DNA of 64,000 bases, taken from positions 204,078 through 268,077 of the forward strand of contig JABLTG010000006.1 of assembly GCA_016618085.1 (NCBI GenBank), given 5' to 3'. The position numbers and the translations under genes were made by a program. This document shows, one piece after another, positions 12,283 to 21,922 of this stretch. The notes under the pieces are model-generated. The model worked only from the letters and a program-made list of their open reading frames with translations, was not told where the DNA came from and did not search any database. The stretch is from Neovahlkampfia damariscottae (lineage: Eukaryota; Heterolobosea; Selenaionea; Neovahlkampfiida; Neovahlkampfiidae). The first letter of the stretch is position 1. Each line of letters starts with the position of its first letter.

Positions 12283-13711
12283 TTATTCATCAATATTTAT
12301 ATCCTTTAATTCTTCATCTTTTTCAACCAAATTAATCGCTTCATTTTCATCTTTTAAAGATTGTTGTTCTTCAACAATTGGTACTTCTTCAATGATGGTT
12401 TCTTTATTTTCTTCTTCAGAATCTGTAGGTTTTATTATTTGCACATCTTCTTCTTTTGGTTGTGTTTCTTTCCTTTCTATCATTTCTTCACCTTTTTTTT
12501 CTTCTTCTTCTTCTCTTTCGACTAATAATTTTGCTGCAATGAACAAATTAAAATTATCTTCCATATTCGTCAATAAATCATTGATTTTGGTAACTTTTTC
12601 AGTAACTTGTTCTATTTCTGATTTTTCTTCGAATTCAATTTCTATATCATCGTCAGTTTGTCCTCCACCTTCAATTTCCTGATCCATTTCTTTTTTAGCT
12701 TTCTTCAATTGATCAAGATCATTTTCACCTCCTTGAATAGCATCTAAAATAATACCAGTCAATAAATTCAAAAGAATCATTGTTGTGAAAACATAAAATG
12801 ATCCAAAAAATAAAAATGAAAAATATGGTAATTGAGTTTCTCCTTCTCTAGTTATTCCAGATAACCATGAATCACCTGACATCACTTGGAACATTGTAAA
12901 CATTGCTTGATATATATTTTGAAAATAATCTTGACAAATTGCTGATGTACATCCTGTAGTTGTTCCATTAGTGACAGTACTAACTTCATCATTAAATGCA
13001 ATAATTCCAACAATGCCATAGGTATATAAAACAACAAACAAATATAAAAAAACGGTGAATATGGTAAAACAAGAATTTCTTAATCCAAAAACTATTTTTC
13101 TAATTTGTGGATGATGTCCAATGTACTAGAAAAATAAAATCAATTTTTGTTAAAAAATATTTTACATATGTCAATCTAAAGACCATTACTGCTCCAAAGT
13201 ATCTGTAACTTGATCTACTACCATAAAGAGATGCAATATATACTCCTAAGGCTGAGATATTCACTAATATATCAACAGTTACAATAACAATATCCATTAA
13301 ATTTAACCAACATATTCCTTTGTGATAAAAGAATTTTAATCTTTTAGCAATGATCCTAAACACTATATCGCCAAACTGAAATTATGTTTTTTTTTTTATT
13401 TCTTACCACTAATAATGTTAGAATACTATACACAATGAATCTAAACAAATAATAAAAATATAAAATTATTTACGTTGCAAGTTGAAACCACTTTAACCAA
13501 ATATCACCATTAAAAGCTGTATCGAGAACTGTTTCGAAAGGGTTACTATTTCAAATTGATTCATACCGTTCATAACAAGAATAATTAATAATTTCATGCA
13601 AGTGATAAATAAACTGAGGAGAAAATATGCTTTATGCTCTGCTATTCTTTCCAGTGTCGAAAAGAAATTCTCCACACCAGTTTTTTTAACCTTCACTTCT
13701 TTTTTATCCAT
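12283..13711 (-). CDS. Single-domain 6TM voltage-gated-type cation channel
   Basis: About 425 residues with five or so exons, starting 'MDKKEVKVKK' at 13711. The order is S1 after 'LERIAEHKAYF', then S2, S3 ('CWLNLMDIVIVTVDILVNI'), S4 with little charge ('YFGAVMVFRLTYY'), 'IGHHPQIRK', S5, pore 'FQVMSGDSWLSGITREGE' and S6 'MILLNLLTGIILDAI'. A long acidic Glu/Lys tail of about 130 residues follows, probably coiled coil. Its domain is clearly related to both domains of the convergent neighbour, so the three domains arose by duplication. The two genes' stop codons (12278-12280 and 12283-12285) are separated by 2 bp. Ion selectivity cannot be read with certainty. Confidence 0.78.
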
Positions 13712-13789
13712 ACCTTAAATATGATTGGCTGAAATAGTTAATGACACAAATATTATTTCACCAAATGTCACACGTCAATAAAATTCAAT

Positions 13790-14713
13790 TTATTCTTCTT
13801 TAAAGTAATTATATATTTTTTCTGAAATAGATTTTCCCAATTTCTTTTTTTCTTCATTAATCCTATTTTGACCTATTGGATAAATAACTTCAATATTTGT
13901 CAATAAACTTAATTTTTCTTTTTCAGTTTTATTTGAAAAATAATATTCATCCGTTAGTGATTTAAAAGTTGGATATTTATTGACAATTGCATTTACTTTA
14001 ATTTCAGGAATACCCAATTGTAATAATCCATTCTTAAAAGTCTCAGATGGATCTTTTGATGAATCTGTTTTTGTTGTTTGAAAGTCTAATATTGTCATTT
14101 TCTTTTCATTTGTGAATAAATTTAAAACAAAAGTGTTTAAAAAGTCAGATGTTTCTTCTGAATTTTGTGTTTCTCTTGTGTTTATATCTAAGTTAATTTG
14201 TAGTTCTGTTATAACTTGTAGGGTTTTTTTAGGTGCAAAATTAGGTCTGTATGTTTTATCTTCACGACATTTTTTACTTAATTCTGTGAGAACTTTACAA
14301 TATTGCATGTTAAAAGACTCCAAAATTAAAAAAAAATCAATTTTTGAAATTTCTTCATTTTGAGTATTCTCATTGATATATTTGACAAGTTGATGTTTTA
14401 TCGATGTAAAATAAGCTACCATTGTTGAATTTTCTTTAACAAATTTTTCCGATGAAGGTTGAATATAAATCACTTTTGTAAGGAAATTATTATTCATTTT
14501 AAATAATATTGTGTTGGGTATTGGATTATTTTGTTCTATTATATTACATTTCTGAGAAAAATTTGTTTTTAAATTTTCAAGAATTTCTTCTCTTTCTACT
14601 TTTCGTTTCACCTTCTTTCTGTAAATATTTTGATCAAAGTAGATTTCAAGAGAATCATTTTTTGTTCGTTTATTTTGTGAATTTTCATCCAAAGTTTCTT
14701 TTCTTTTACTCAT
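13790..14713 (-). CDS. EME1/MMS4-like endonuclease partner subunit
   Basis: An intronless ORF of 307 residues. The C-terminal 75 residues match the helix-hairpin-helix region of EME1 ('LLQLGIPEIKVNAIVNKYPT' region, then 'ISEKIYNYFKEE'). The centre looks like a diverged ERCC4 nuclease fold with no catalytic G-D-x(n)-ERK-x3-D visible, as expected for the non-catalytic partner. EME1 pairs with MUS81 to cut branched DNA and Holliday-junction intermediates in the nucleus. It is shorter than yeast or human EME1 (over 550 residues), lacking most of the disordered N-terminus. The N-terminus holds Lys/Arg clusters that could be a nuclear signal. Confidence 0.65.
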   Translation of the reverse strand: MSKRKETLDENSQNKRTKNDSLEIYFDQNIYRKKVKRKVEREEILENLKTNFSQKCNIIEQNNPIPNTILFKMNNNFLTKVIYIQPSSEKFVKENSTMVAYFTSIKHQLVKYINENTQNEEISKIDFFLILESFNMQYCKVLTELSKKCREDKTYRPNFAPKKTLQVITELQINLDINTRETQNSEETSDFLNTFVLNLFTNEKKMTILDFQTTKTDSSKDPSETFKNGLLQLGIPEIKVNAIVNKYPTFKSLTDEYYFSNKTEKEKLSLLTNIEVIYPIGQNRINEEKKKLGKSISEKIYNYFKEE

Positions 14714-14802
14714 TCTAATTTTTTGTTTTCGGTTATTTTAACCAACGAAATCAAGTCAATTTCTATTGGACCACGTTTTAATTCAAACAATCAAAACAAA
14801 AG

Positions 14803-15064
14803 ATGGTTTGAAAGAGTTTGGTTTTAATTTTTTTAGACAAAAAGTGCAAGACTTGCAAAAATTAAAAGTGATGAATGGCAAAAAAAAGGAAAATTGTCAA
14901 AAGAAGAAAAAGAAGAAAAAAAAAATAAAGATGATGCTCCAGCTGTCTCACCGTTCATTTTAGGAATGTTTTTATTTGTTGTAGTTGGTTCAGTTATTTT
15001 TCAAATCTTCCAAAATGCACGTAATGCAGCTACATATGGTGTAGGTGCTCAATACGAAGGTTAA
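14803..15064 (+). CDS. RAMP4/SERP1 stress-associated ER protein
   Basis: A tiny two-exon gene. Exon 1 is only the ATG (14803-14805), the intron is 14806-14836, and exon 2 runs to 15064, giving 76 residues. The N-terminal half is Lys/Glu-rich and cytosolic; the C-terminal half has one membrane segment 'FILGMFLFVVVGSVIFQIFQ', the hallmark of RAMP4. RAMP4 sits at the Sec61 translocon and supports membrane protein glycosylation under stress. The C-terminus extends a few residues past the usual end ('YGVGAQYEG'). A single-codon first exon is unusual and would be missed by most gene finders. Confidence 0.88.
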
Positions 15065-15318
15065 GGATTTGTAATTTCAAAAAAAAAAAAAAAAAAAACA
15101 ATAAAATTTTTCCAATCTCCCATTCTTTTATTTTTGACTATTTTATTCTTTTCTCACTCTGGAGTATATTACTCATTTCAAAATAATTAGAAGCCTGACA
15201 TTTCATATTTTCAACTTAGTTTGAAGGAAGTGCTCCTCAATTGTTCTCTTTTGTATTCATTGGAGAACAAGAAGATGAAAACAACAAAAAGCAGCATGAG
15301 AAAATTATGTAAAGAAGT

Positions 15319-15963
15319 TTATTTTTTTTCTGATTTTTTAGCCAATTTAGCAGCTTCTTCAGCTTCTTGGATAACTTTTTTAGCTTTTCTATCCATTCTT
15401 GCTTCGTATTTTTGTTTTAATAATTTTTGTTTTTCTTTCTTTGCTGCAAGTTGTTCTTTGAGTTTTTTTTCTCTTAATTTTTCCGCGTGGAGTTTGAAAA
15501 CTTGTTCCATAAGATTTTTTTTAGCTTTGAAACCATTACCCTTAACTTTAAGGTATAATCTATGATATAAATGTTTATCAATTTTTCCAGAGTTTCTGTA
15601 TTTTTTTAAGACTCTTCTAAGAATTCTAATTCTTTTCATCCATTGAATTTTTGTTGGATTTCTAGCTTCAGATGTACCTCTTCTTTTTCCGATACCATTA
15701 TGTCTACCTTTTGCTCTAGCTTCTTTCATTTTTCTCCATCTATAACGTGAACGAATAACAATTGGTTTTCTGATGATAGCACCATCTTTGATGAGTTTTC
15801 TGATGTTAGCTCCTAAAAAATAATTTGTTTAACAAAAAAGTTCAAATTTACTTGAGTTAGCCATTCCTAATTCAGAAAGTTCATTTGGATCCATCCATAC
15901 GCGTTTTTTACCACATTTAAGGATATCAGCTGCTAATCTCTTTTGTGTACGAAGAGTAACCAT
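15319..15963 (-). CDS. RPL19: 60S ribosomal protein eL19
   Basis: Two exons, intron 15813-15851 (39 nt), giving 201 residues, close to the usual 190-200. It starts '[20 protein letters not shown]' and continues '[13 protein letters not shown]', '[10 protein letters not shown]', '[11 protein letters not shown]' and '[16 protein letters not shown]', all typical of eL19. The C-terminal third is a long Lys/Glu-rich helix, also typical. It is a structural component of the large ribosomal subunit. An ATTGGTC sequence on the plus strand (16027-16033) lies 64 bp upstream. Confidence 0.97.
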
Positions 15964-16215
15964 CTAAAAAATTAAAAATTAGAATCACCTGTTGTTTTGC
16001 TTACGTTTTAACTCAGAACTTATATGATTGGTCAAAGAAAATAAAAATCTTTGATTTGCTTAAATTGATTCTTTTTTGTTCGAATCTGATTGGTTGTTTT
16101 TTATTAAATGTAAAATCCCATTTTAATTTTAAAAATGAGCAAATAATTAAAGAAAATCAGTATCTAATATCTAGGAAGATTTTTTTGGTTTTTTTAAAAA
16201 TTTCCAAATTTCTTC

Positions 16216-16222
16216 ATTGGTC
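16216..16222 (+). promoter_or_regulatory. ATTGGTC element before Miro gene
   Basis: A CCAAT-type heptamer 27 bases upstream of ATG 16250, in the orientation seen at several other plus-strand genes here. Confidence 0.5.
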
Positions 16223-16249
16223 AATTGATCCACCGCCTAAACTCAACAC

Positions 16250-18189
16250 ATGTCTTTGACAGGTTTATTTGTTGGTGATAACCAACTTCTGAAAACTGGT
16301 TTGATACAATACCTTACAACTGGAGAGTACAACACAAAAGCAAAAGTAAATTATGCAAAACCATATGAATTAGAAATTAAAGAAATTACCTTTAACTTTA
16401 TTGATGCAGACCGTAAATTTTTTTTAAAATTAACAAATTTCAGCATCCATTGAACCATCCACTTTATTTTCTTCTTCTTCACTTGAATACATAGATGTTG
16501 TTTTTTTGACTATTGAATCAGAAAAAGATTTAGAAAAAGTTGAAAAAGAGTGGATAGAAGAAATAAAAAACAAAAGAAAACCTCTTTATATTCTATTTCA
16601 AACAGATGATCTCTTGGGTCAAAATTTAATCAACTTCGACTCTTTACAAAACTATGAATTATATTTTGGTTATTTTCTTTTTTTGAAAGAAAAACCAACT
16701 TTTTTTGATGAACTTTTACAACAATTATGTGAAATATTTTTCATTCAACCATTGAATACCATTTATGATTTCAAAACGAAAGTAAGAAAAGAAAAAGAAA
16801 TTCTCATTTTTTTTAGGAATTGACAAAAGAGGCTGTTCTAGCATTGGATAGAATATTTTGGTATTTAGATGAAGACCATGATGGTATTTTAAATAAAAAA
16901 GAAGTAAAACAACTTTCACACGTTCAAATTGGTGTAAACTCAAATGAATTTCTTGAGTTACAAAAAAATTTTATTCAAGAACGTGAATATGAAAAAGTAT
17001 GGAAACTCTTAAAAGCTTTTCATTATGATATTGAATTGAATTTAGATTTCACAGAATTAACGTAAAAAAAAAACAAATTTTTTAACACTCAATTAGAGAA
17101 CCATTTGTTGAACATTCAATCGATAAAATAGTGAATATGAGTCCAAAATTTTTAGAAAAATTAAAAAAGATATTTCATTATTTTGATTATGATAAAGATA
17201 ATTGTTTAAATGATAACGAACTTCAATTTGTTTTTAAAATAATAAATTATAATCCATTTGAAGATGAAGATTTGATTTTAGAGAAAAATGAAGGAAAATT
17301 AACATTAAAAGGCTGGATTTCACTTTGGCAGTAAAAAAAATTTATTTCACAATTTTTTAACACAAATTTCACACAGTTTTATTTTATATCGAAATTTTGA
17401 ACAATTTTTGAATTCATTATGTTATTTAGGTTTAAGTGATGATTTAGAGTCATTTTTAGATTTTAAAAAAAAAGGAGAAGTTTCTGATATTATTCAATGT
17501 TTTGTTTTTGGTGCAATTAAAGTTGGAAAAACAAGTTTTATTTCAAGAGGTTCTTCTTCAAATAAACCAACAAAAAAACAAACATCTTCAATATTTAAAA
17601 TTAAAAATCAACATTTAATTTTAACTGAATTTCCAGATTCAAAAGCAATGAGTATTATAAATTCAAATGAATTATCAAAATGTCATGTTATTTGTTTACT
17701 CTATGATGGATCAGATAAATATAGTTTTTCATATTTGACAGATATTCAAGTTGCTATATTTAAATCCAATTCAAATATTCCATGTGTTTATTTTGAAACA
17801 AAAGCGGATTTAGAACAAGTTGAACAAGTAAGTAAATTTCATTTTTTTTCAACTTTTTAAAAGAATCATGAAGTTACACCTTCTGAATTTTGTCTTCATT
17901 TATCATTGACAGCACCTATTTCTTGTTCATGTTTGAAAGAACCAGAAGCTTTAACTCCAATTTTTGAACAAATTTCATACATTGCTTCAGATCCGTATAT
18001 TTTTTTAAATTTTTTAAATTTTTAAGGGAAATTGCAATACCTCGTTATAAAGATGATGTAGTTGATAAAAAGTCAACAAAAATTTCACCAAAAACAATAA
18101 TTAAAAGAACAATTACAATTTTAAGTGTTGTTGGTATTGTTTCTTCAATTTTTTGGTTTTATGTAAAGAGAGATAAAAAAGAGGAATAA
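16250..18189 (+). CDS. Mitochondrial Rho GTPase (Miro)
   Basis: About 573 residues in seven exons. Order: GTPase 1 (about 1-150), EF-hand 1 ('DEDHDGILNKKE'), EF-hand 2 ('DYDKDNCLNDNE'), GTPase 2 with an intact P-loop ('FGAIKVGKTSFI'), and a C-terminal tail anchor ('ITILSVVGIVSSIFWFYV') followed by 'KRDKKEE'. This order is unique to Miro, which sits in the outer mitochondrial membrane and controls mitochondrial transport and ER contacts. GTPase 1 looks degenerate: its P-loop reads 'GDNQLLKT' and no NKxD is seen ('FQTDD' stands at that place). In GTPase 2 the NKxD position reads 'ETKAD'. It follows ATTGGTC (16216-16222). Confidence 0.92.
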
Positions 18190-18307
18190 AGAAATTTCAT
18201 TTTTTCATCAATATGTGTCATAAATAAAAAAAATGTTTTGAAAAGTGATTGTATTGGACAATTTCTTCATATCCAATCAAAGTCCATTAAAAAAAAGTGA
18301 ACAAACA

Positions 18308-18559
18308 ATGAGCAGTGGACCTACAATCAAAGAAAATTTTGATAACAGAGAATACATTGAAAAAGTATCACAAAATATTCTTCGAATTACAGAGTTTTTA
18401 AATAAATTTGAATTTGTAACAAGAACTAAATTAAACGACTTAAATCAAAAATTATCTGTAATTGAAAGAAAAATGGAATATATTGAAGCAGCTGTTGATT
18501 CTGTTGAATTAGCACAAAAACAACAAAATAATTCATCCATTGAACAAATTGAAGAATAA
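18308..18559 (+). CDS. BRK1: BRK1/HSPC300, WAVE/SCAR complex subunit
   Basis: A small intronless gene of 83 residues. The core 'NREYIEKVSQNILRITEFL' and 'RTKLNDLNQKLSVIERKMEY' matches BRICK1 closely, with the regular heptads of its single long helix. BRK1 is the smallest subunit of the five-member WAVE regulatory complex that links Rac to Arp2/3 actin assembly. The normal length is about 75 residues. Its presence supports a cell that crawls with actin-rich protrusions. The start ATG at 18308 is preceded by ATTGGAC at 18254-18260. Confidence 0.9.
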   Translation: MSSGPTIKENFDNREYIEKVSQNILRITEFLNKFEFVTRTKLNDLNQKLSVIERKMEYIEAAVDSVELAQKQQNNSSIEQIEE

Positions 18560-18753
18560 AAAATTATTTATAAAACAAAAATAAAAATTCATTCAAAAAA
18601 TAAAGAATATTAAAAAAATCATTTTCGGAGATTTAAATTCCCAAATATTAAAAAGTGTCCAAAAAAAGTTCTTGAAATGCTCTTATTGGCAAACTGTACT
18701 CCATTCCTATTGGCTTATTTTACAAACGTCTCGACTAAAAGAATCAAAGAGTT

Positions 18754-19967
18754 ATGAGTTGTCTTAAAGGTAATGATCCAGAAAAAGCTAAAAACGATGC
18801 TCTAAACAATAATTTAAAGAAACAAAAAAATAATATGGACACTTCTGTCAAAGTGCTTCTCTTAGGTTTTTTTTTTTTTTTTTTTAAAACAAACTTTTTT
18901 AAAGGAGCTGGAGAATCTGGAAAATCAACTTTCTTCAAACAAATGAAAATTATCTATGTTAATGGTTATACTCAAGATGAATTACTCGCTATTCGTGAAA
19001 CTGTTAGAGAAAACATTATGAAATCTATGAAGTCACTTTTGTCAGCAGCAAACCAAAGAGGTTTTAAATTAAAACCTGAAAACGAAGAAGCAGCTGAAGT
19101 TATTTCAGAATTTCAACTTGATGAAAATATTGACAAAAAATACACTGTAAAAACTGGTAAATGTGTGGCAGAACTTTGGAATGATCCAGCTATTCAAAAA
19201 GTTTATGAATATAGATCAGAATTTCAGTTATTCGATTCTGCAGTTTAGTAACAAACTCTTTGAAAAAAATTAACATTATTTTAGTTTCTTTTCTGAAATT
19301 GAAAGAATTTCAGATTTTTCATATTCACCTACAATACCAGATCTTATTCGTTGTCGTACAAAAACAACAGGTATTGTTGGAATTGAATTTGAAATTGATA
19401 AAGTTCATTATAAACTTTCAGATGTAGGTGGTCAAAGATCAGAAAGAAAAAAATGGATTCATTGTTTTGATGATGTTAACGCAATTCTATTTGTTGTTGC
19501 TCTTAGTGAATATGATTTAAAATGTTACGAAGATGGAACAACTCCAAGGTAAAAAAAAAACTAAAAATAGACCTTAACAAAATTTAATAGGATGGATGAA
19601 TCACTTGGATTATTTGAAGAAATTTGTAACAATAAGCATTTCACTGACACTCCTATCATCCTTTTCTTCAACAAAGATGATTTATTCAGAGATAAAATTG
19701 AAAAAACAGATTTAAGTGTTTGGGATCCAGGTTTGTTTTTTTTTTTATATTTAAATAAATCATCTATACATAGATTATACTGGTGGAAATGATTACGACA
19801 AAGCTATTAAACATATTAGAGAAAAATTTTTGGGTGTAAATCCAATGTCTGATAGAACTATTGAAGTTTTTGTTTGTACATCCACTGAAACATCTGTTGT
19901 CAAACAAGTATTTGAACAAATTAAAGGAGCTATTCTTCAATTACGTGATTCAAAAAAGAAAAAATAA
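18754..19967 (+). CDS. Heterotrimeric G protein alpha subunit
   Basis: About 350 residues in five exons. All nucleotide-binding motifs are present: P-loop '[11 protein letters not shown]', switch I 'RCRTKTTGI' with the catalytic Arg, switch II '[16 protein letters not shown]' with the catalytic Gln, 'LFFNKDD' for guanine binding, and a slightly altered last motif 'VCTSTET' (usually TCAT). The all-helical insert lies between P-loop and switch I. The N-terminus is 'MSCLKGN': there is no Gly at position 2 for myristoylation, and Cys3 could be palmitoylated. It would transmit signals from 7TM receptors at the plasma membrane. The first intron is T-rich (18 T in a row). Confidence 0.95.
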
Positions 19968-19985
19968 ATTTATAATTTTTTATTG

Positions 19986-20792
19986 TTAACAGAAACATGT
20001 ATTTTCATCTTTTATTTCATTTTGATTTACTAATTTTATTCTTTTATCAATCATTGTTGATTGTGTATTTTCATTTTCTTTTATTAATTTTTTACAAATA
20101 AAAAGGAATAATTCATCAACTCCTTTGTTTTCTTTTGAAGATGTTTCAAAATAAATTGAGTTCATTGAATTTACAAATTGTTTCATTATTTCATTTTTTT
20201 TTGAAAGCATTTCTTTTGTCAATAAATCACTCTTAGTTCCTGTGAAAATGAAGACTTTTGTTTTTAACTTTTTTTTTTTTTTTTTTTACTTGTATCCTCA
20301 GGAACATTCTTTATTAGTTCTTGTCTCCAATATTTTGAATATTTTATCAATTCTAATTCATCACTTTCCATTAAATCCTAAAGATAAAAATTTAGTTTTA
20401 TTTGTTTTAGAACAATTGAAATAACAGCAATAACAGTTCCACGATAATACATAGGGCCCTATAATATAAATATATTTTAAAATGAAGTACCATTGTTCTG
20501 AACCTCTCTTGTCCAGCTGTATCCCAACAATTAAGTTTTACTGTCCACTCTGGAAATTTCCTGTAAAATAATGTTAGAGTAAATATTTGAATACATTGTC
20601 TTGGTTGTGAATGTTGCTCCTATTGTTGTTGATGAATCCATTATAAACTTATTTTCACAAAATCTTACAAGTAAACATGTTTTTCCGACACCTAGAAGAA
20701 TTAAATAGATTTTTAATACCAGCATTTCCAATAATTACAACTTTTGCTTCGATGATTTTATTCTTCTGGTCAATTTTCAAATGTCGTTCCAT
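19986..20792 (-). CDS. Rab-like small GTPase
   Basis: About 201 residues in six exons from ATG 20792 ('MERHLKIDQKNKI'). Motifs: P-loop 'GNAGVGKTCLL', switch I 'TTIGATF', switch II 'WDTAGQERFRTM', guanine motif 'GTKSD' (NKxD with N replaced by T), then 'FETSSKENKGV'. The C-terminus is 'TCFC', a double-Cys geranylgeranylation signal typical of Rabs. It resembles the Rab5/21/22 group in 'TIGATF' and should act in vesicle traffic, probably endocytic. The catalytic Gln is kept. Introns include a 3' one with a long T run on the plus strand (20272-20287). Confidence 0.87.
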
Positions 20793-20990
20793 GCAAGTTT
20801 CAAGTTGAGGAATTAAACAACCAATAGGATGAATTTCTTCAACTTTGGAAGATGCAAAATATGAAAAATGAAAAATTCTAGAGAATAATGAACAATTTTA
20901 TGGTGTTGAAAAATCGGTTGAGATGTTACAAATTAACCAATTGATTTCCTTCTTTCACCAAATTTGTCACAACAGCAAAGAAGACATTTA

Positions 20991-21900
20991 ATGTCCAAAA
21001 GTTCAGGACTTATTGATTTTTCAGCTGGATGTGTAGGTGGTGTTGCTCAATGTCTTGTTGGTCATCCTTTAGATTTAGTTAAAGTTAGACTTCAAACTTC
21101 TACTCAATATTCTGGAATGGTCGATGTGTTTTCTAAAGTCATAAAACAAGAAGGAATGTCGGCATTGTACAAAGGAGTTCAAAGTCCATTGGCTGGGTTG
21201 ACACTATTGAATTCAGTCATGTTCTTTTCATTTGGAAAAGTTAAAAATTTTGTGAAAAAAGAAGGAGAAACAGATGATGATTTATCAGTAATGCAAACTG
21301 CAATAGCAGGTGGTATTACAGGTGTTATAATTGCAACTATTGATGGGTAAAATAATTCTAAACTTACAATTTAGACCTGTGGACTTTTATAAATGTCAAT
21401 TACAAGTTCGATATAAAGAATATAATGGTTTTTTTGATTGCATGAAAAAAATCTATCAAAAATATGGAATTAGAGGATCATTTCAAGGTTTCAATGCTAC
21501 CATATTAAGAAATGTACCAGCAAATTTTGCTTATTTTGGTGTTTATGAATTTATCAAAAGATCAATGACAGAAAAAGGAGAAAAACCATCCATTACAACA
21601 CTTATTCTTGGTAAATATAAGATTTTGAAATTAATATTTTTGATAGGTGGAGGATTTGGAGGTTTAGCCTATTGGGGATTATCATATCCTTTAGATATTA
21701 TAAAATCAACAATTCAAGCTGATTCTCCTTCAAATAGAGTTTATAAATCAGTGATAGAATCGGCGAAATTAATTTATAAAGAATTTGGAATGAAAGGATT
21801 CTTTAGAGGAGTAACACCTTGTTTAGTAAGATCATTCCCAGCAAATGCTGCTTGTTTTACATTTTATGAACTTACGAAAACAGCATTGGAGAAATTATAA
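20991..21900 (+). CDS. Mitochondrial carrier, carnitine/acylcarnitine-like (SLC25)
   Basis: About 281 residues in three exons. Three tandem carrier repeats are visible. Signature motifs: 'GHPLDLVKVRLQT' in repeat 1, 'PVDFYKCQLQVRY' in repeat 2, 'SYPLDIIKSTIQ' in repeat 3. The end 'VRSFPANAACFTFYE' matches the acylcarnitine, ornithine or basic amino acid branch of the family. It lies in the inner mitochondrial membrane. The exact substrate is uncertain; the carnitine/acylcarnitine carrier is the best guess. I use the ATG at 20991 because the longer frame upstream has no ATG. Confidence 0.88.
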
Positions 21901-21922
21901 ATGGTAGAGAGAAAATATATTT

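Noticed and set aside
12392-12682. Plus-strand Ser-rich ORF opposite the channel's acidic tail
   Set aside because: It is the complement of a Glu/Lys-coding stretch, which always reads as Ser/Phe on the other strand.
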